A stretch of 9,133 nt of DNA, taken from positions 1 to 9,133 of the forward strand of contig DYNR01000076.1 of assembly GCA_020720945.1 (NCBI GenBank), written 5' to 3'. Below the pieces are notes generated by a model, which searched no databases, was not told the DNA's origin, and worked only from the letters and a program-made list of their open reading frames with translations. Below, one piece after another: positions 1-7,236 of this stretch; within the stretch, counting starts at the first letter, position 1; every line of letters begins with the position of its first letter. A program made the position numbers and the translations under genes. This DNA comes from Chthoniobacter flavus. Lineage in GTDB: Bacteria > Verrucomicrobiota > Verrucomicrobiia > Chthoniobacterales > DYNR01.

Positions 1-15
1 GTAGAATTCCATGCT

Positions 16-2445
16 TTGGGCGTGCCAGATAAAAAAAATAAAAGTCATGCGCCTTCCGACAGGCGTCTCAAATCTCGTGGGGATTCGGCAAAAAAGAAAC
101 CGGGGGAGAATGGCGGAAAGGTCGCTGAAAAACAGGATGCCGGAAGAAAGCGGAAAGAAGGAGGAAAGCCACGGGGATTTTCTGGGGAAACTGGGAAACC
201 AAAACGGGAAGAGAACAGGGAACAGAAAACAAAAAAAGAGGAAGGGCGGCGTTCCCCATTGCGTTTGACGAAAGGGGTCGAAAACCGCGGGGGCGGCGTG
301 ACGCAGAAAAGAGAGGGCAGACGGGAAGACTCGGAGGCTTTCCGGGATTTCCAAAAGCGGGTTTTGCCTGTCCTCAAAGAAGAGCCTTCCGATGCTGCAA
401 CGATCGCGAATGTTTTGCAACTCGCTCCTTCTCAACGGAAAACGCTAAAAGAATGGCTCGCCCTTTCGGAGAAAAACGGAGAGGTCGCCCGCATCCGGGG
501 CGACCGTTACATCATTCCCGAAAAAGCAGACTTGTTCACCGGAGAAATCCAGTTCCACCCCAACGGCGCGGCGCATGTGCTTTCCGCGCAAAAGGGCGGG
601 CAGGACTTGTTTGTCTCCCCCGAAAATACTTCGACTGCAATGCACGGAGACAAGGTGGTTGCCAGGATATTTCCGGGGGGCGGCGGGGGGCGCAAAGGAG
701 CGGCTCCAGGGCGGAAGGAAGGGAAGGTGATCCGGATTTTGGAAAGGAAAAACGAGCGGATTGTCGGGACTTTGCAGAAGTCCAAAAGTTTCTTTTATGT
801 GGTGGCTGACGATCCCCGTTTTTTGCACAACTTGTATGTGGAAGACCCGACGGCGCAATTTGCGGTAAAAATCGGCGACAAGGTCGTGGCGCATTTGGAG
901 TCGTGGCCAAGCCGCCATATCAGCCCCGAAGGCCGGATCGTCGAGGTGTTGGGAGCGGCGGGTGCGCCGGGGGTCGATATGCTTTCGATCGTCCGCAAAT
1001 ACCGGTTGCCCGAAGAATTTCCCGAAGCGGTTTGCCGCTCCGCAGAAAAAATCGCGGGGCGCGACCCGTCGGCGGAGGCGAGAGGGCGGGTGGATTGCCG
1101 AGACGATTTTGTTTTCACGATTGACCCGGACGATGCGAAGGATTTTGACGATGCCATCAGCGTCGAAAGACTTTCGGGGGGCGGGTGGAAAGTGGCGGTC
1201 CACATCGCCGATGTATCGCACTATGTCGTGGAGGGTTCGCCGATCGACCGCGAGGCTTACCAGCGGGGGAACAGCGTGTATTTGCCCGACCGGGTCATCC
1301 CGATGTTGCCGGAAGTGTTGAGCAATGGGCTGTGCAGTTTGCGCCCCGACGAAGACCGCCTCTCGTTTGCGGTATTTGCCGAAATCGGAACGGACGGGAA
1401 AGTGCGCCGTGCGAAATTTGGCAAAGGCATCATCCGTAGCCGCAAGAGGTTAACTTACCGCCAAGCCCTTGAAATTTTGCAGAATCCGCCCTCGGGGGAA
1501 CTCTCCGAAAAAGTGCATTTGGCTTGGGAAGTTTCTTCGCTGTTGCGCAAGAAAAGGTTTGAAAACGGGGCTTTGGATTTGGACTTCCCGGAAACGAAGG
1601 TGTGGCTGGACGACACAGGAAAGCCGGTGCGGATAGAAAAAGTCGAGAACGACATTTCGCACCAACTCATCGAGGAACTGATGTTGCTGGCAAACGAGAG
1701 CGTCGGAAGGGAACTGCGGCGAAAGAAGCAGCCTACCGTGTATCGGGTGCACGAATCTCCGGAGAACGAAAGGCTTTTGGAGTATCGGGAAAACGCTTTG
1801 GCGATGGGCGTGGTTTGCGGGGATTTGTCCCAACGGGCGGAACTGCAAAAGATGCTTTCTTCCGTCCGGGGACACCCGATGGAGTATGCGATCAAAGTCG
1901 GGTTGCTCAAGAGTTTGAAAAGAGCGCGGTATTCCGAAGAGCCACTGGGCCATTACGGGTTGGCAAAAAGCGATTACCTGCATTTCACGAGCCCGATCCG
2001 GCGCTATGCGGATCTGGTGGCGCACCGGGCGTTGGAACGGCATTTAGGGGTGACAAGCAAAGGGCCGGACAGCAGGAATTTGCCCTCGGTCGCCGAACAT
2101 ATTTCCGGCACGGAGCGGGTGGCTTCCGATGCGGAAAAAGATGCGGTGAAACTCAAAAAGATCGAGTATTTTCAGTCGCAGCTCGAAGCGCGGAAAGGCG
2201 AAGTTTTTCGTGCCAGGATTTTGGAAGTCCGCAATTTCGGGATGTTTGTCGAACTGCCCGATTTCATGGTCAGCGGGCTTGTGCATGTATCTGCGCTGGA
2301 AGGAGATTTTTTTGTTTTCGACCCCGTCCGCTCGCGCATCACGGGAAGAAAAAGCAAGGTCTCTTACTCGGTCGGCGGAGAACTGGATGTCTTGGTCAGC
2401 CGCGTCGATGTTTTTAAGCAGCAGATTGATTTTCGCCCCGCGTGA
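16..2445 (+). CDS. rnr: Ribonuclease R (RNB-family 3'-5' exoribonuclease), N-terminus uncertain
   Basis: Processive 3'-5' exoribonuclease that degrades structured RNA in the cytoplasm. Counting from the TTG at 16: residues 1-108 are a basic, low-complexity tail; about 110-168 fit the winged-helix RNase R N-terminal domain; 175-240 and 247-315 fit two cold-shock/OB domains; about 357-690 is the RNB catalytic domain; 728-806 is an S1 RNA-binding domain. The four RNB metal-binding aspartates are present as D370, D376, D378 and D379 in TIDPDDAKDFDDA. The RNB motif HFTSPIRRYADL lies at 656-667. At 809 residues it is normal length for the family. The frame is open to base 1, so the true start may lie upstream; TTG 16, GTG 22 and GTG 298 (giving 715 residues) are all possible. 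Unlike E. coli RNase R, the protein stops right after S1 with no basic C-terminal tail. The next gene starts 3 nt after the stop, so co-transcription is likely. The function is near certain; the start is not. Confidence 0.95.
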   Translation: MGVPDKKNKSHAPSDRRLKSRGDSAKKKPGENGGKVAEKQDAGRKRKEGGKPRGFSGETGKPKREENREQKTKKEEGRRSPLRLTKGVENRGGGVTQKREGRREDSEAFRDFQKRVLPVLKEEPSDAATIANVLQLAPSQRKTLKEWLALSEKNGEVARIRGDRYIIPEKADLFTGEIQFHPNGAAHVLSAQKGGQDLFVSPENTSTAMHGDKVVARIFPGGGGGRKGAAPGRKEGKVIRILERKNERIVGTLQKSKSFFYVVADDPRFLHNLYVEDPTAQFAVKIGDKVVAHLESWPSRHISPEGRIVEVLGAAGAPGVDMLSIVRKYRLPEEFPEAVCRSAEKIAGRDPSAEARGRVDCRDDFVFTIDPDDAKDFDDAISVERLSGGGWKVAVHIADVSHYVVEGSPIDREAYQRGNSVYLPDRVIPMLPEVLSNGLCSLRPDEDRLSFAVFAEIGTDGKVRRAKFGKGIIRSRKRLTYRQALEILQNPPSGELSEKVHLAWEVSSLLRKKRFENGALDLDFPETKVWLDDTGKPVRIEKVENDISHQLIEELMLLANESVGRELRRKKQPTVYRVHESPENERLLEYRENALAMGVVCGDLSQRAELQKMLSSVRGHPMEYAIKVGLLKSLKRARYSEEPLGHYGLAKSDYLHFTSPIRRYADLVAHRALERHLGVTSKGPDSRNLPSVAEHISGTERVASDAEKDAVKLKKIEYFQSQLEARKGEVFRARILEVRNFGMFVELPDFMVSGLVHVSALEGDFFVFDPVRSRITGRKSKVSYSVGGELDVLVSRVDVFKQQIDFRPA
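675..690 (+). repeat. G-tract inside rnr (G6-C-G2-C-G6)
   Basis: Two runs of six G flank CGGC within the rnr coding sequence. They encode a run of five glycines (residues 221-225) in the linker between the two cold-shock domains. The tract is read directly from the sequence. Homopolymer G runs of this length can be slippage-prone, and the cluster could form a G-quadruplex; neither property is shown here. Confidence 0.8.
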
Positions 2446-2448
2446 GAG

Positions 2449-3432
2449 ATGAGGTTTTTGTTGGTGCAGTTGAAGAGAATCGGAGACCTGGTGCTAACAA
2501 CGCCGGCGATCGTCTGCTTGCGAGAAAAATTCCCCGATGCGGAAATTGTCTTGGCGGTAGAGAAATCTGCGGCGGGGCTGCTGCCGCTCGTCGATCATGA
2601 CGAAGCGATTGTCTTTGATAGGAAAAGCCCGTCGCTGCGACCGTGGCTGGCTGTGCGGAAAAAAAAATTCGATGCCTGTTTCGATTTCACTGGCAACGAC
2701 CGCGCTGCCACCGTTTGCGCCGTCGCCCGCGCCCTGAAAAAAATCGCGTGGAAACGGTTTGCCGGCAAGGTGCTCCGGCGGGCGATTTTCACCCATTTTG
2801 TCGATAGCAGCGTCGCCTTGCGCCACACGGCCGACCACCACATCGACTTGCTCAAAGCCGTCGGGATTGAGCGGCAAGGCGTTGATAGCCATTTGGTTGT
2901 CCCGCCTGGCGCAGGGGCGGCAGCTAAAGGCAAACTGGAGGAATCTGGCGTGGCCGGCGCATTTGTCGCAGTCCATCCAGGGACGGCGCGGACAGAAAAA
3001 TATTGGGTTCCCCAACGCTGGGCGGGAGTGATCCGCCACTTGGTCGAAGAAGAAAAAAGGACCGTTGTTATCACGGGTTCTGGGGCGGAGGAGGAGAAGC
3101 GGCATTTGGCGGAAATCAGAAATTTTTTGGGGGACGACTTATCGGGGAGAGTTCCCGATTTGCTCGGGAAGCTCGACCTTGCCGAGCTCGCCGCCGTGTT
3201 TTGCCGTTCCTCGCTCGTTTGCGGGGTGGACTCCGCGCCCCTTCATTTTTCCGACGCTTTGCGAGTTCCTGCGATTGCGTTGTTCGGTCCGACCGACCCG
3301 CTGCATTGGAAGCCGAGGGCGACAACATCGCGAATCGTGGTTCCGTTTGGAGGGAAGGGCGGAAGGATGGAAGAAATCTCCGAAGAGCAAGTGCTTGCGG
3401 CCTTGCGCTCCATGCCCGGAGAGTTTCGTTAG
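2449..3432 (+). CDS. Glycosyltransferase family 9 protein (ADP-heptose:LPS heptosyltransferase-like)
   Basis: Probable GT-B glycosyltransferase of the WaaF/WaaC/WaaQ type, which moves a heptose or related sugar from an ADP-sugar onto lipid A-core at the cytoplasmic face of the inner membrane. Visible GT9 signatures are the N-terminal KRIGDLVLTTPAIVCLR with its RIGD turn, HPGTARTEKYWVPQRW at 176-191, the GVDSAPLHFSDAL segment at 259-271, and LFGPTDPLHWKP from 278. The length of 327 residues is typical. There is no signal peptide or membrane segment, as expected. The ATG lies 3 nt after the rnr stop and the start is well fixed by the conserved N-terminus. Family membership is firm, but the acceptor and sugar cannot be told from sequence, so no waaF or waaC symbol is given. 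It is not inside a visible LPS cluster, though a scattered location is common for GT9 genes. Confidence 0.9.
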   Translation: MRFLLVQLKRIGDLVLTTPAIVCLREKFPDAEIVLAVEKSAAGLLPLVDHDEAIVFDRKSPSLRPWLAVRKKKFDACFDFTGNDRAATVCAVARALKKIAWKRFAGKVLRRAIFTHFVDSSVALRHTADHHIDLLKAVGIERQGVDSHLVVPPGAGAAAKGKLEESGVAGAFVAVHPGTARTEKYWVPQRWAGVIRHLVEEEKRTVVITGSGAEEEKRHLAEIRNFLGDDLSGRVPDLLGKLDLAELAAVFCRSSLVCGVDSAPLHFSDALRVPAIALFGPTDPLHWKPRATTSRIVVPFGGKGGRMEEISEEQVLAALRSMPGEFR

Positions 3433-3440
3433 CCGACACC

Positions 3441-3475
3441 CCTGATTCGCCCGTTCAGGATTTGTGTTGTTTTTT
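3441..3475 (+). terminator. Weak terminator-like hairpin after the GT9 gene
   Basis: CCTGA at 3441-3445 is complementary to TCAGG at 3455-3459, giving a 5-bp stem with a 9-nt loop. A T-rich stretch with six T in a row follows. The stem is too short to be convincing. Its place, just after the GT9 stop and before a likely new transcription unit, is the main reason to list it. Confidence 0.25.
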
Positions 3476-3494
3476 AAGGGCGGCAGGCTAGTCT
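3467..3494 (+). promoter_or_regulatory. Weak sigma70-like promoter candidate for the GH57 operon
   Basis: TTGTTT at 3467-3472 and TAGTCT at 3489-3494 are separated by 16 nt. Transcription would start near 3501, leaving a leader of only about 14 nt before the ATG at 3515. The hexamers match the consensus only partly. The 82-nt gap after the GT9 gene is the only non-coding space upstream of the three-gene operon, so some promoter there is plausible. Confidence 0.3.
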
Positions 3495-3514
3495 GGAGCC
3501 GTATCGCCTTTCTC

Positions 3515-5092
3515 ATGCGCACAGCCTATCACGCTCTTGTCTTGCACGCCCACCTTCCCTTCGTCCGTCACCCGGAACACGAAGATTTTTTGGAGGAGGA
3601 CTGGCTTTACGAAGCCGTGTTCGAATCCTACATCCCGTTGCTCCACATTTTACGGGGGCTAAAAACGGACGGGATTCCCGCGTGTCTCACGCTGACGCTC
3701 ACGCCCACGCTTTGCGCGATGTTGCGGGATCCTTTGCTGCAACAACGCTGCGTGCGCTACATGGAACGAGGCGTAGAGTTTTGCCGGCAGCAGGTGGAGT
3801 TGGCGCCGGAAAACCAGCGGGGAATGATCGCGTTTTACGGGGAAAGATACCGCGACGCGCTGGCGTTTTACCGCGAGACCCTCGGGTGCGACATCGTGGG
3901 TGCGTTCGCCCAACTCCAGGAAGAAGGGATCATCGAAATTATCACTTGCGCGGCGACACACGGGTTTCTCCCTTTGCTGCAAACTTCGCCGGAAGCCGTC
4001 CGTGCGCAAGTGCTGATCGGGCGCGATTCCCACCGCGAGAATTTCGGCAAAGACCCGCTGGGCATCTGGCTGCCCGAGTGCGCGTATTGCGAAGGGCTCG
4101 ATGCGGTGCTGGCGGAAGCTGGAATCCGATGGTTCATCTTGGATGCGCACGGCGTGGTGCTGGGCCAACCGCGTCCGCGATTTGCGATTTTCGCCCCGTA
4201 TTTCACCCCTGGCGGCCCCGCTTTTTTCGGGAGAGACAGGGATTCCAGCCGCCAAGTCTGGAGTTCGAGAGAAGGGTATCCGGGGGATCCCGCCTACCGT
4301 GATTTTTACAGGGACTTGGGGCAAGAAGTTCCGATAGAACAACTTGCGTCTGTTTACGGGACGGCGGATTACCGGCGTTACACGGGGGTGAAACCTTTTC
4401 GCATCACCGGCGCAACACGGGACAAAGACATTTACCGCAGGCATTGGGCGATGGGCGCTGCCGATGCGCACGCCTCGGATTTCTTGCGTAGCCGCATCGA
4501 CCAACTCCGCGAACTGGCAGAAAAAATGCCGGTTGACCCGATCCTCGTAAGCCCCTTCGACGCAGAGCTTTTCGGGCACTGGTGGTATGAAGGCCCGGAG
4601 TTTTTGAATTTTTACCTCCGCAAGGCGGCCTGCGACCAAAAAGTTTTCGAGCTCACGACCCCATCGCGGTTTTTGGCGCAACACCCCACGCAACAGATCG
4701 TTTCGCCCTCTTCCTCAAGCTGGGGAAACAAGGGGTATTGGGAAGTGTGGCTCAATGATGAAAACTCTTGGATTTACCCCCACTTGCACGCCGCGGCCCG
4801 CAGGATGAAAGAAATGGCGGGCAAACATCTGAAAACCGATTCCCCGCTCGTCCGCCGCTGCCTCGCCCAACTTGCCAGAGAACTGCTTCTCGCGCAGGCG
4901 AGCGACTGGGCTTTTTTGATGAAAACGGGGACGGCCAAAGCGTATGCAGAGAGGAGAACGAAAGACCACCTCTTGCGTTTCAACAAGTTATACGAAATGT
5001 TGGGCGACGCTGGCATCGCCGAAGAGACCCTCGAACGATACGAAAAAACGGACAACATCTTCCCTTCCATCCGCTGGGATTACTACGCATGA
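3515..5092 (+). CDS. GH57 1,4-alpha-glucan branching enzyme
   Basis: Cytoplasmic glycogen branching enzyme of glycoside hydrolase family 57, which cuts an alpha-1,4-glucan and re-attaches the chain by an alpha-1,6 bond. Counting from the ATG at 3515 (525 residues): HAHLPFVRH near the N-terminus is the first GH57 region; GIWLPECAY holds the expected nucleophile E188; SPFDAELFGHWWYEG holds the expected acid/base D349. The C-terminal part, with SSSWGNKGYWEVWLNDENSW and FLMKTGTAKAYAERR, matches the helical domain typical of GH57 branching enzymes. Length and residue spacing fit known bacterial and archaeal members (about 520-560 residues). An in-frame GTG at 3464 would add 17 residues, but the conserved region begins just after the ATG, so the ATG is preferred. 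No Shine-Dalgarno is seen; the nearest GGAG is 16 nt upstream. The stop overlaps the next start in ATGA. GlgB in many bacteria is GH13, so no glg symbol is assigned. Confidence 0.93.
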   Translation: MRTAYHALVLHAHLPFVRHPEHEDFLEEDWLYEAVFESYIPLLHILRGLKTDGIPACLTLTLTPTLCAMLRDPLLQQRCVRYMERGVEFCRQQVELAPENQRGMIAFYGERYRDALAFYRETLGCDIVGAFAQLQEEGIIEIITCAATHGFLPLLQTSPEAVRAQVLIGRDSHRENFGKDPLGIWLPECAYCEGLDAVLAEAGIRWFILDAHGVVLGQPRPRFAIFAPYFTPGGPAFFGRDRDSSRQVWSSREGYPGDPAYRDFYRDLGQEVPIEQLASVYGTADYRRYTGVKPFRITGATRDKDIYRRHWAMGAADAHASDFLRSRIDQLRELAEKMPVDPILVSPFDAELFGHWWYEGPEFLNFYLRKAACDQKVFELTTPSRFLAQHPTQQIVSPSSSSWGNKGYWEVWLNDENSWIYPHLHAAARRMKEMAGKHLKTDSPLVRRCLAQLARELLLAQASDWAFLMKTGTAKAYAERRTKDHLLRFNKLYEMLGDAGIAEETLERYEKTDNIFPSIRWDYYA

Positions 5093-6627
5093 AGGCGACG
5101 CGAGAGATTTTTTTCCTTTCCTTTTTTGCCCTGCTTTCCCTTTCCTGTCTCCCCGCGTTTGCCCAGAAAAAGGGCGGGGTAAGCCTGGTGCAAAAACCTG
5201 CGGCAAAGTTCGTTTTTGCGGTTCCCTCTTTCGATAGCGAAATTTCCATCGGCATCTACAACGACCGCGGAATCCTCATCCGAAAATTGGCGGAAATGCT
5301 TCCCGAGAAATCGTTTGCGCAAGGGCTAGACGGGTTCATTGCGGAATGGGACGGGAAAAACGACGCGGGGCAAGAAGCGGAACCGGGCGTTTATTCGGCG
5401 GTCGGTTTTGCGGTGGGAAACCTCCCCGTGGAAGGCATCGCATTCTCCGGGAACGGGTGGATCGAAGAGTTGGGGGGCTTGTTGCCCGTAGTCAAAGTGC
5501 GGGGCGTGGCGACAGGCGCAAGCGACACTCTCGTGATTTTGGCGGATATCGCCGGTGGCGAGACGGTTCTGTTTGGTTGGAACCCGGTCAAATCCGCACT
5601 TCTTTGGAAAACGAAATTGCAGGAAGTAAATGGCGATGCCCCCTGCTCTCTCGCCCGAAATGCAACGGAATGGGCGGTCGTAGCACGCGGGGGCAAGGCA
5701 GAGGTTTTCGACCCTGCAACGGGCACGCCCCGCTCGCAATTCGACCTGCCTCCCTTTTCGAAATGGATCGGTGTCGCAGGGGGCACCCTTTTGGTTTCGG
5801 GCGAAAAAGAAAGCGCAGCATTTTCTCTTCCCGAAGGAAAACCCGTTGATGCAGAAGGGGTTTTACCGTTACCTGCCGGAGTCCGCTCCTTTTCGCAAAA
5901 GGGAGAAACGCGTTTTGTTTGCGACGATGCAGGTGCGATTTGGGTGGGAGGAAAGGAGGGTTGGAAAGCTTTTCCTAGAGCGGAAGGCGTGAAGTTTGGC
6001 GATGTTTTGGCGGCGGGGGATGGAGGTTTTTGGGCGTTGGTAGCAGAAGAGGGAGAAGCGCGTTACCGGATGGGGGAATTTAGCGCAGAAGGAGAATATC
6101 TCCGGCAGATTGACCCGCAAACATTCCGAGGGACTCCCGAAAAAATTGCGGGCGATTCAGAAAGCGCGAGCCTTTTTGTTTCTTGCGGGTTGGACGGCGG
6201 CGGCGAAGAGCTTTTGGGCATACGGAAAGCAGAAGGCTCCGCAGAAGGAACATGGGAGATTTTCTTCAAGAAGGCGATTGACCCGGAAGGACAACTCCCG
6301 CCTTCTGGTTTTCGTCCGCTCCCCGCCCGCATGAAACTCGAAGTCGCCGGAGCGATGAGCCTAGGACGCGAAAGCACAATCTTCCGCATCGCGGTAAATC
6401 CCCCAGGAACCATTTGCTTAGAAACTCCGGAAGGGCTGAAGTTGGCCGACCTTTTTGAGTTCTCGAAAGTCACCGGCGCATGGATCGGCCTAGAACCCGG
6501 AAACAACGACGCCCTCCGGTTTTGGGTAAAAACTCCAGGGGCGGTGGAAGAATGTCGGGTGGTCGGACTCCATCAAATCGCCCGCTTGGAAATCGGGACC
6601 CTCGCTTGGCCGCCAAGAAAAAAATGA
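5089..6627 (+). CDS. Exported protein with FlgD-like Ig domain and probable beta-propeller-like body, function unknown
   Basis: The product is 512 residues from the ATG at 5089. Residues 1-25 form a Sec signal peptide: MKATRE, a hydrophobic core, then AFA before Q26. Cys20 does not sit in a lipobox (preceded by SLS), so I favour ordinary cleavage over lipidation. Residues about 40-105 resemble a FlgD-type Ig-like domain, with I-G-I-Y-N-D-R-G then WDGKNDAGQEAEPGVY at 87-102. The remainder is rich in short beta-strand-like stretches (VFDPATGTPRSQFDLP, AIWVGGKEGWKAF) that suggest a PQQ- or NHL-like propeller, but I see no diagnostic repeat. It probably acts in the periplasm or at the cell surface. 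It overlaps the GH57 stop by 4 nt and is itself overlapped by the next gene, so translational coupling is likely. The frame stays open upstream inside the GH57 gene, but the signal peptide fixes the start. No enzymatic motif is seen. Confidence 0.82.
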   Translation: MKATREIFFLSFFALLSLSCLPAFAQKKGGVSLVQKPAAKFVFAVPSFDSEISIGIYNDRGILIRKLAEMLPEKSFAQGLDGFIAEWDGKNDAGQEAEPGVYSAVGFAVGNLPVEGIAFSGNGWIEELGGLLPVVKVRGVATGASDTLVILADIAGGETVLFGWNPVKSALLWKTKLQEVNGDAPCSLARNATEWAVVARGGKAEVFDPATGTPRSQFDLPPFSKWIGVAGGTLLVSGEKESAAFSLPEGKPVDAEGVLPLPAGVRSFSQKGETRFVCDDAGAIWVGGKEGWKAFPRAEGVKFGDVLAAGDGGFWALVAEEGEARYRMGEFSAEGEYLRQIDPQTFRGTPEKIAGDSESASLFVSCGLDGGGEELLGIRKAEGSAEGTWEIFFKKAIDPEGQLPPSGFRPLPARMKLEVAGAMSLGRESTIFRIAVNPPGTICLETPEGLKLADLFEFSKVTGAWIGLEPGNNDALRFWVKTPGAVEECRVVGLHQIARLEIGTLAWPPRKK

Positions 6628-7187
6628 AAACCATGCAAGGAAAAAATTTTTCGCCGCCCCGTCGCAAACTCGCGGTTTGCCTTTTTCTCGCAACCTTGTT
6701 TTGCCTTGTAACAGAAGGAGTTGCGCTGGAGGAAATCCGTCCGCCCTTCGGGTTCCAATGGGGGGAATCTCTCGCGCGAATGGAGCAAATGCTAGTAAAC
6801 GCAAAAGCAAAAATCGTATCGAAGGAACCAATTCCGGGCGGGACGCAAATGAAAGTGACCGGGATTTCGCAGCGACTGTTGCGTGCTGCTTGCTTCAAGT
6901 TTCAAGGGGACTCGCTTACGGAAATCGAGCTGCAATACGGCGACCCCGCTTGGGACACCACCAAGTTTTCCGATTTTTTTGATCAAACCCGGCGCCACCT
7001 CGACGAGCGTTACGGAACCGGCAAACTCATCGCCCGCGAAAAGTCTGTGCAAAACGGGATCACGAACTCTCTCATCGGCTACCAGTGGACGCAGCTTGGA
7101 GCAACCTTGCAGCTTTTTTATTTCACGGCGGAAAGCGAAGCCGAAACGACAAAAGTTTTGAGCATCCACTACCGCTCTTCCACTTGA
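6624..7187 (+). CDS. Small exported protein of unknown function
   Basis: The product is 187 residues from the ATG at 6624, which overlaps the previous stop as ATGA; a second in-frame ATG lies at 6633. RRK at 13-15 followed by a hydrophobic stretch and a likely cleavage site after GVA (A34) indicates Sec export. The mature part of about 153 residues starts with a hydrophobic-aromatic segment, F42-G-F-Q-W-G-E-S-L-A-R-M, of the WGxS type seen at the start of several small periplasmic or lipoprotein families. It continues with alternating strand-like stretches (FKFQGDSLTEIELQYG, LQLFYF, LSIHYRS) around a helical, charged middle. I do not recognise a named family. As third gene of the GH57 operon it probably shares its regulation. 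There are no membrane segments beyond the signal peptide. Confidence 0.8.
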   Translation: MKTMQGKNFSPPRRKLAVCLFLATLFCLVTEGVALEEIRPPFGFQWGESLARMEQMLVNAKAKIVSKEPIPGGTQMKVTGISQRLLRAACFKFQGDSLTEIELQYGDPAWDTTKFSDFFDQTRRHLDERYGTGKLIAREKSVQNGITNSLIGYQWTQLGATLQLFYFTAESEAETTKVLSIHYRSST

Positions 7188-7189
7188 AC

Positions 7190-7214
7190 AACCGAGAAAA
7201 ACTGCACCGGTTTT
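7190..7214 (+). terminator. Very weak terminator-like inverted repeat after the operon
   Basis: AACCG at 7190-7194 can pair with CGGTT at 7208-7212, with a 13-nt loop and a short T run overlapping the right arm. It lies in the 49-nt gap between the exported-protein gene and the YihY-family gene. The stem is short and the loop large, so this is a candidate only. The rest of that gap is a C-rich stretch just before the next ATG. Confidence 0.15.
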
Positions 7215-7236
7215 CCCCTGTAAAAAACGCCCCCCC

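Noticed and set aside
158..164. Perfect AAGGAGG Shine-Dalgarno-like motif in the rnr tail
   Set aside because: No in-frame start codon lies at a workable distance downstream; it is a by-product of the purine-rich stretch.
445..1221. Long minus-strand open frame (258 codons) inside rnr
   Set aside because: It lies fully antisense to the RNB and cold-shock coding region, its translation has no recognisable domain, and the plus-strand frame is unmistakably RNase R.
3464..3514. GTG start adding 17 residues to the GH57 enzyme
   Set aside because: The extra residues do not resemble the family, which normally begins a few residues before HAHLPF; the ATG at 3515 fits better.
3659..4693. Minus-strand open frame of 344 codons inside the GH57 gene
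   Set aside because: It is a shadow of a well-conserved GH57 frame, rich in Arg and Pro with no domain signature, as expected from antisense reading of a G+C-rich gene.
4768..5088. N-terminal extension of the FlgD-Ig protein by 107 codons
   Set aside because: It overlaps the GH57 C-terminal domain out of frame, reads as Arg-rich shadow sequence, and would bury the clear signal peptide that starts at the ATG at 5089.
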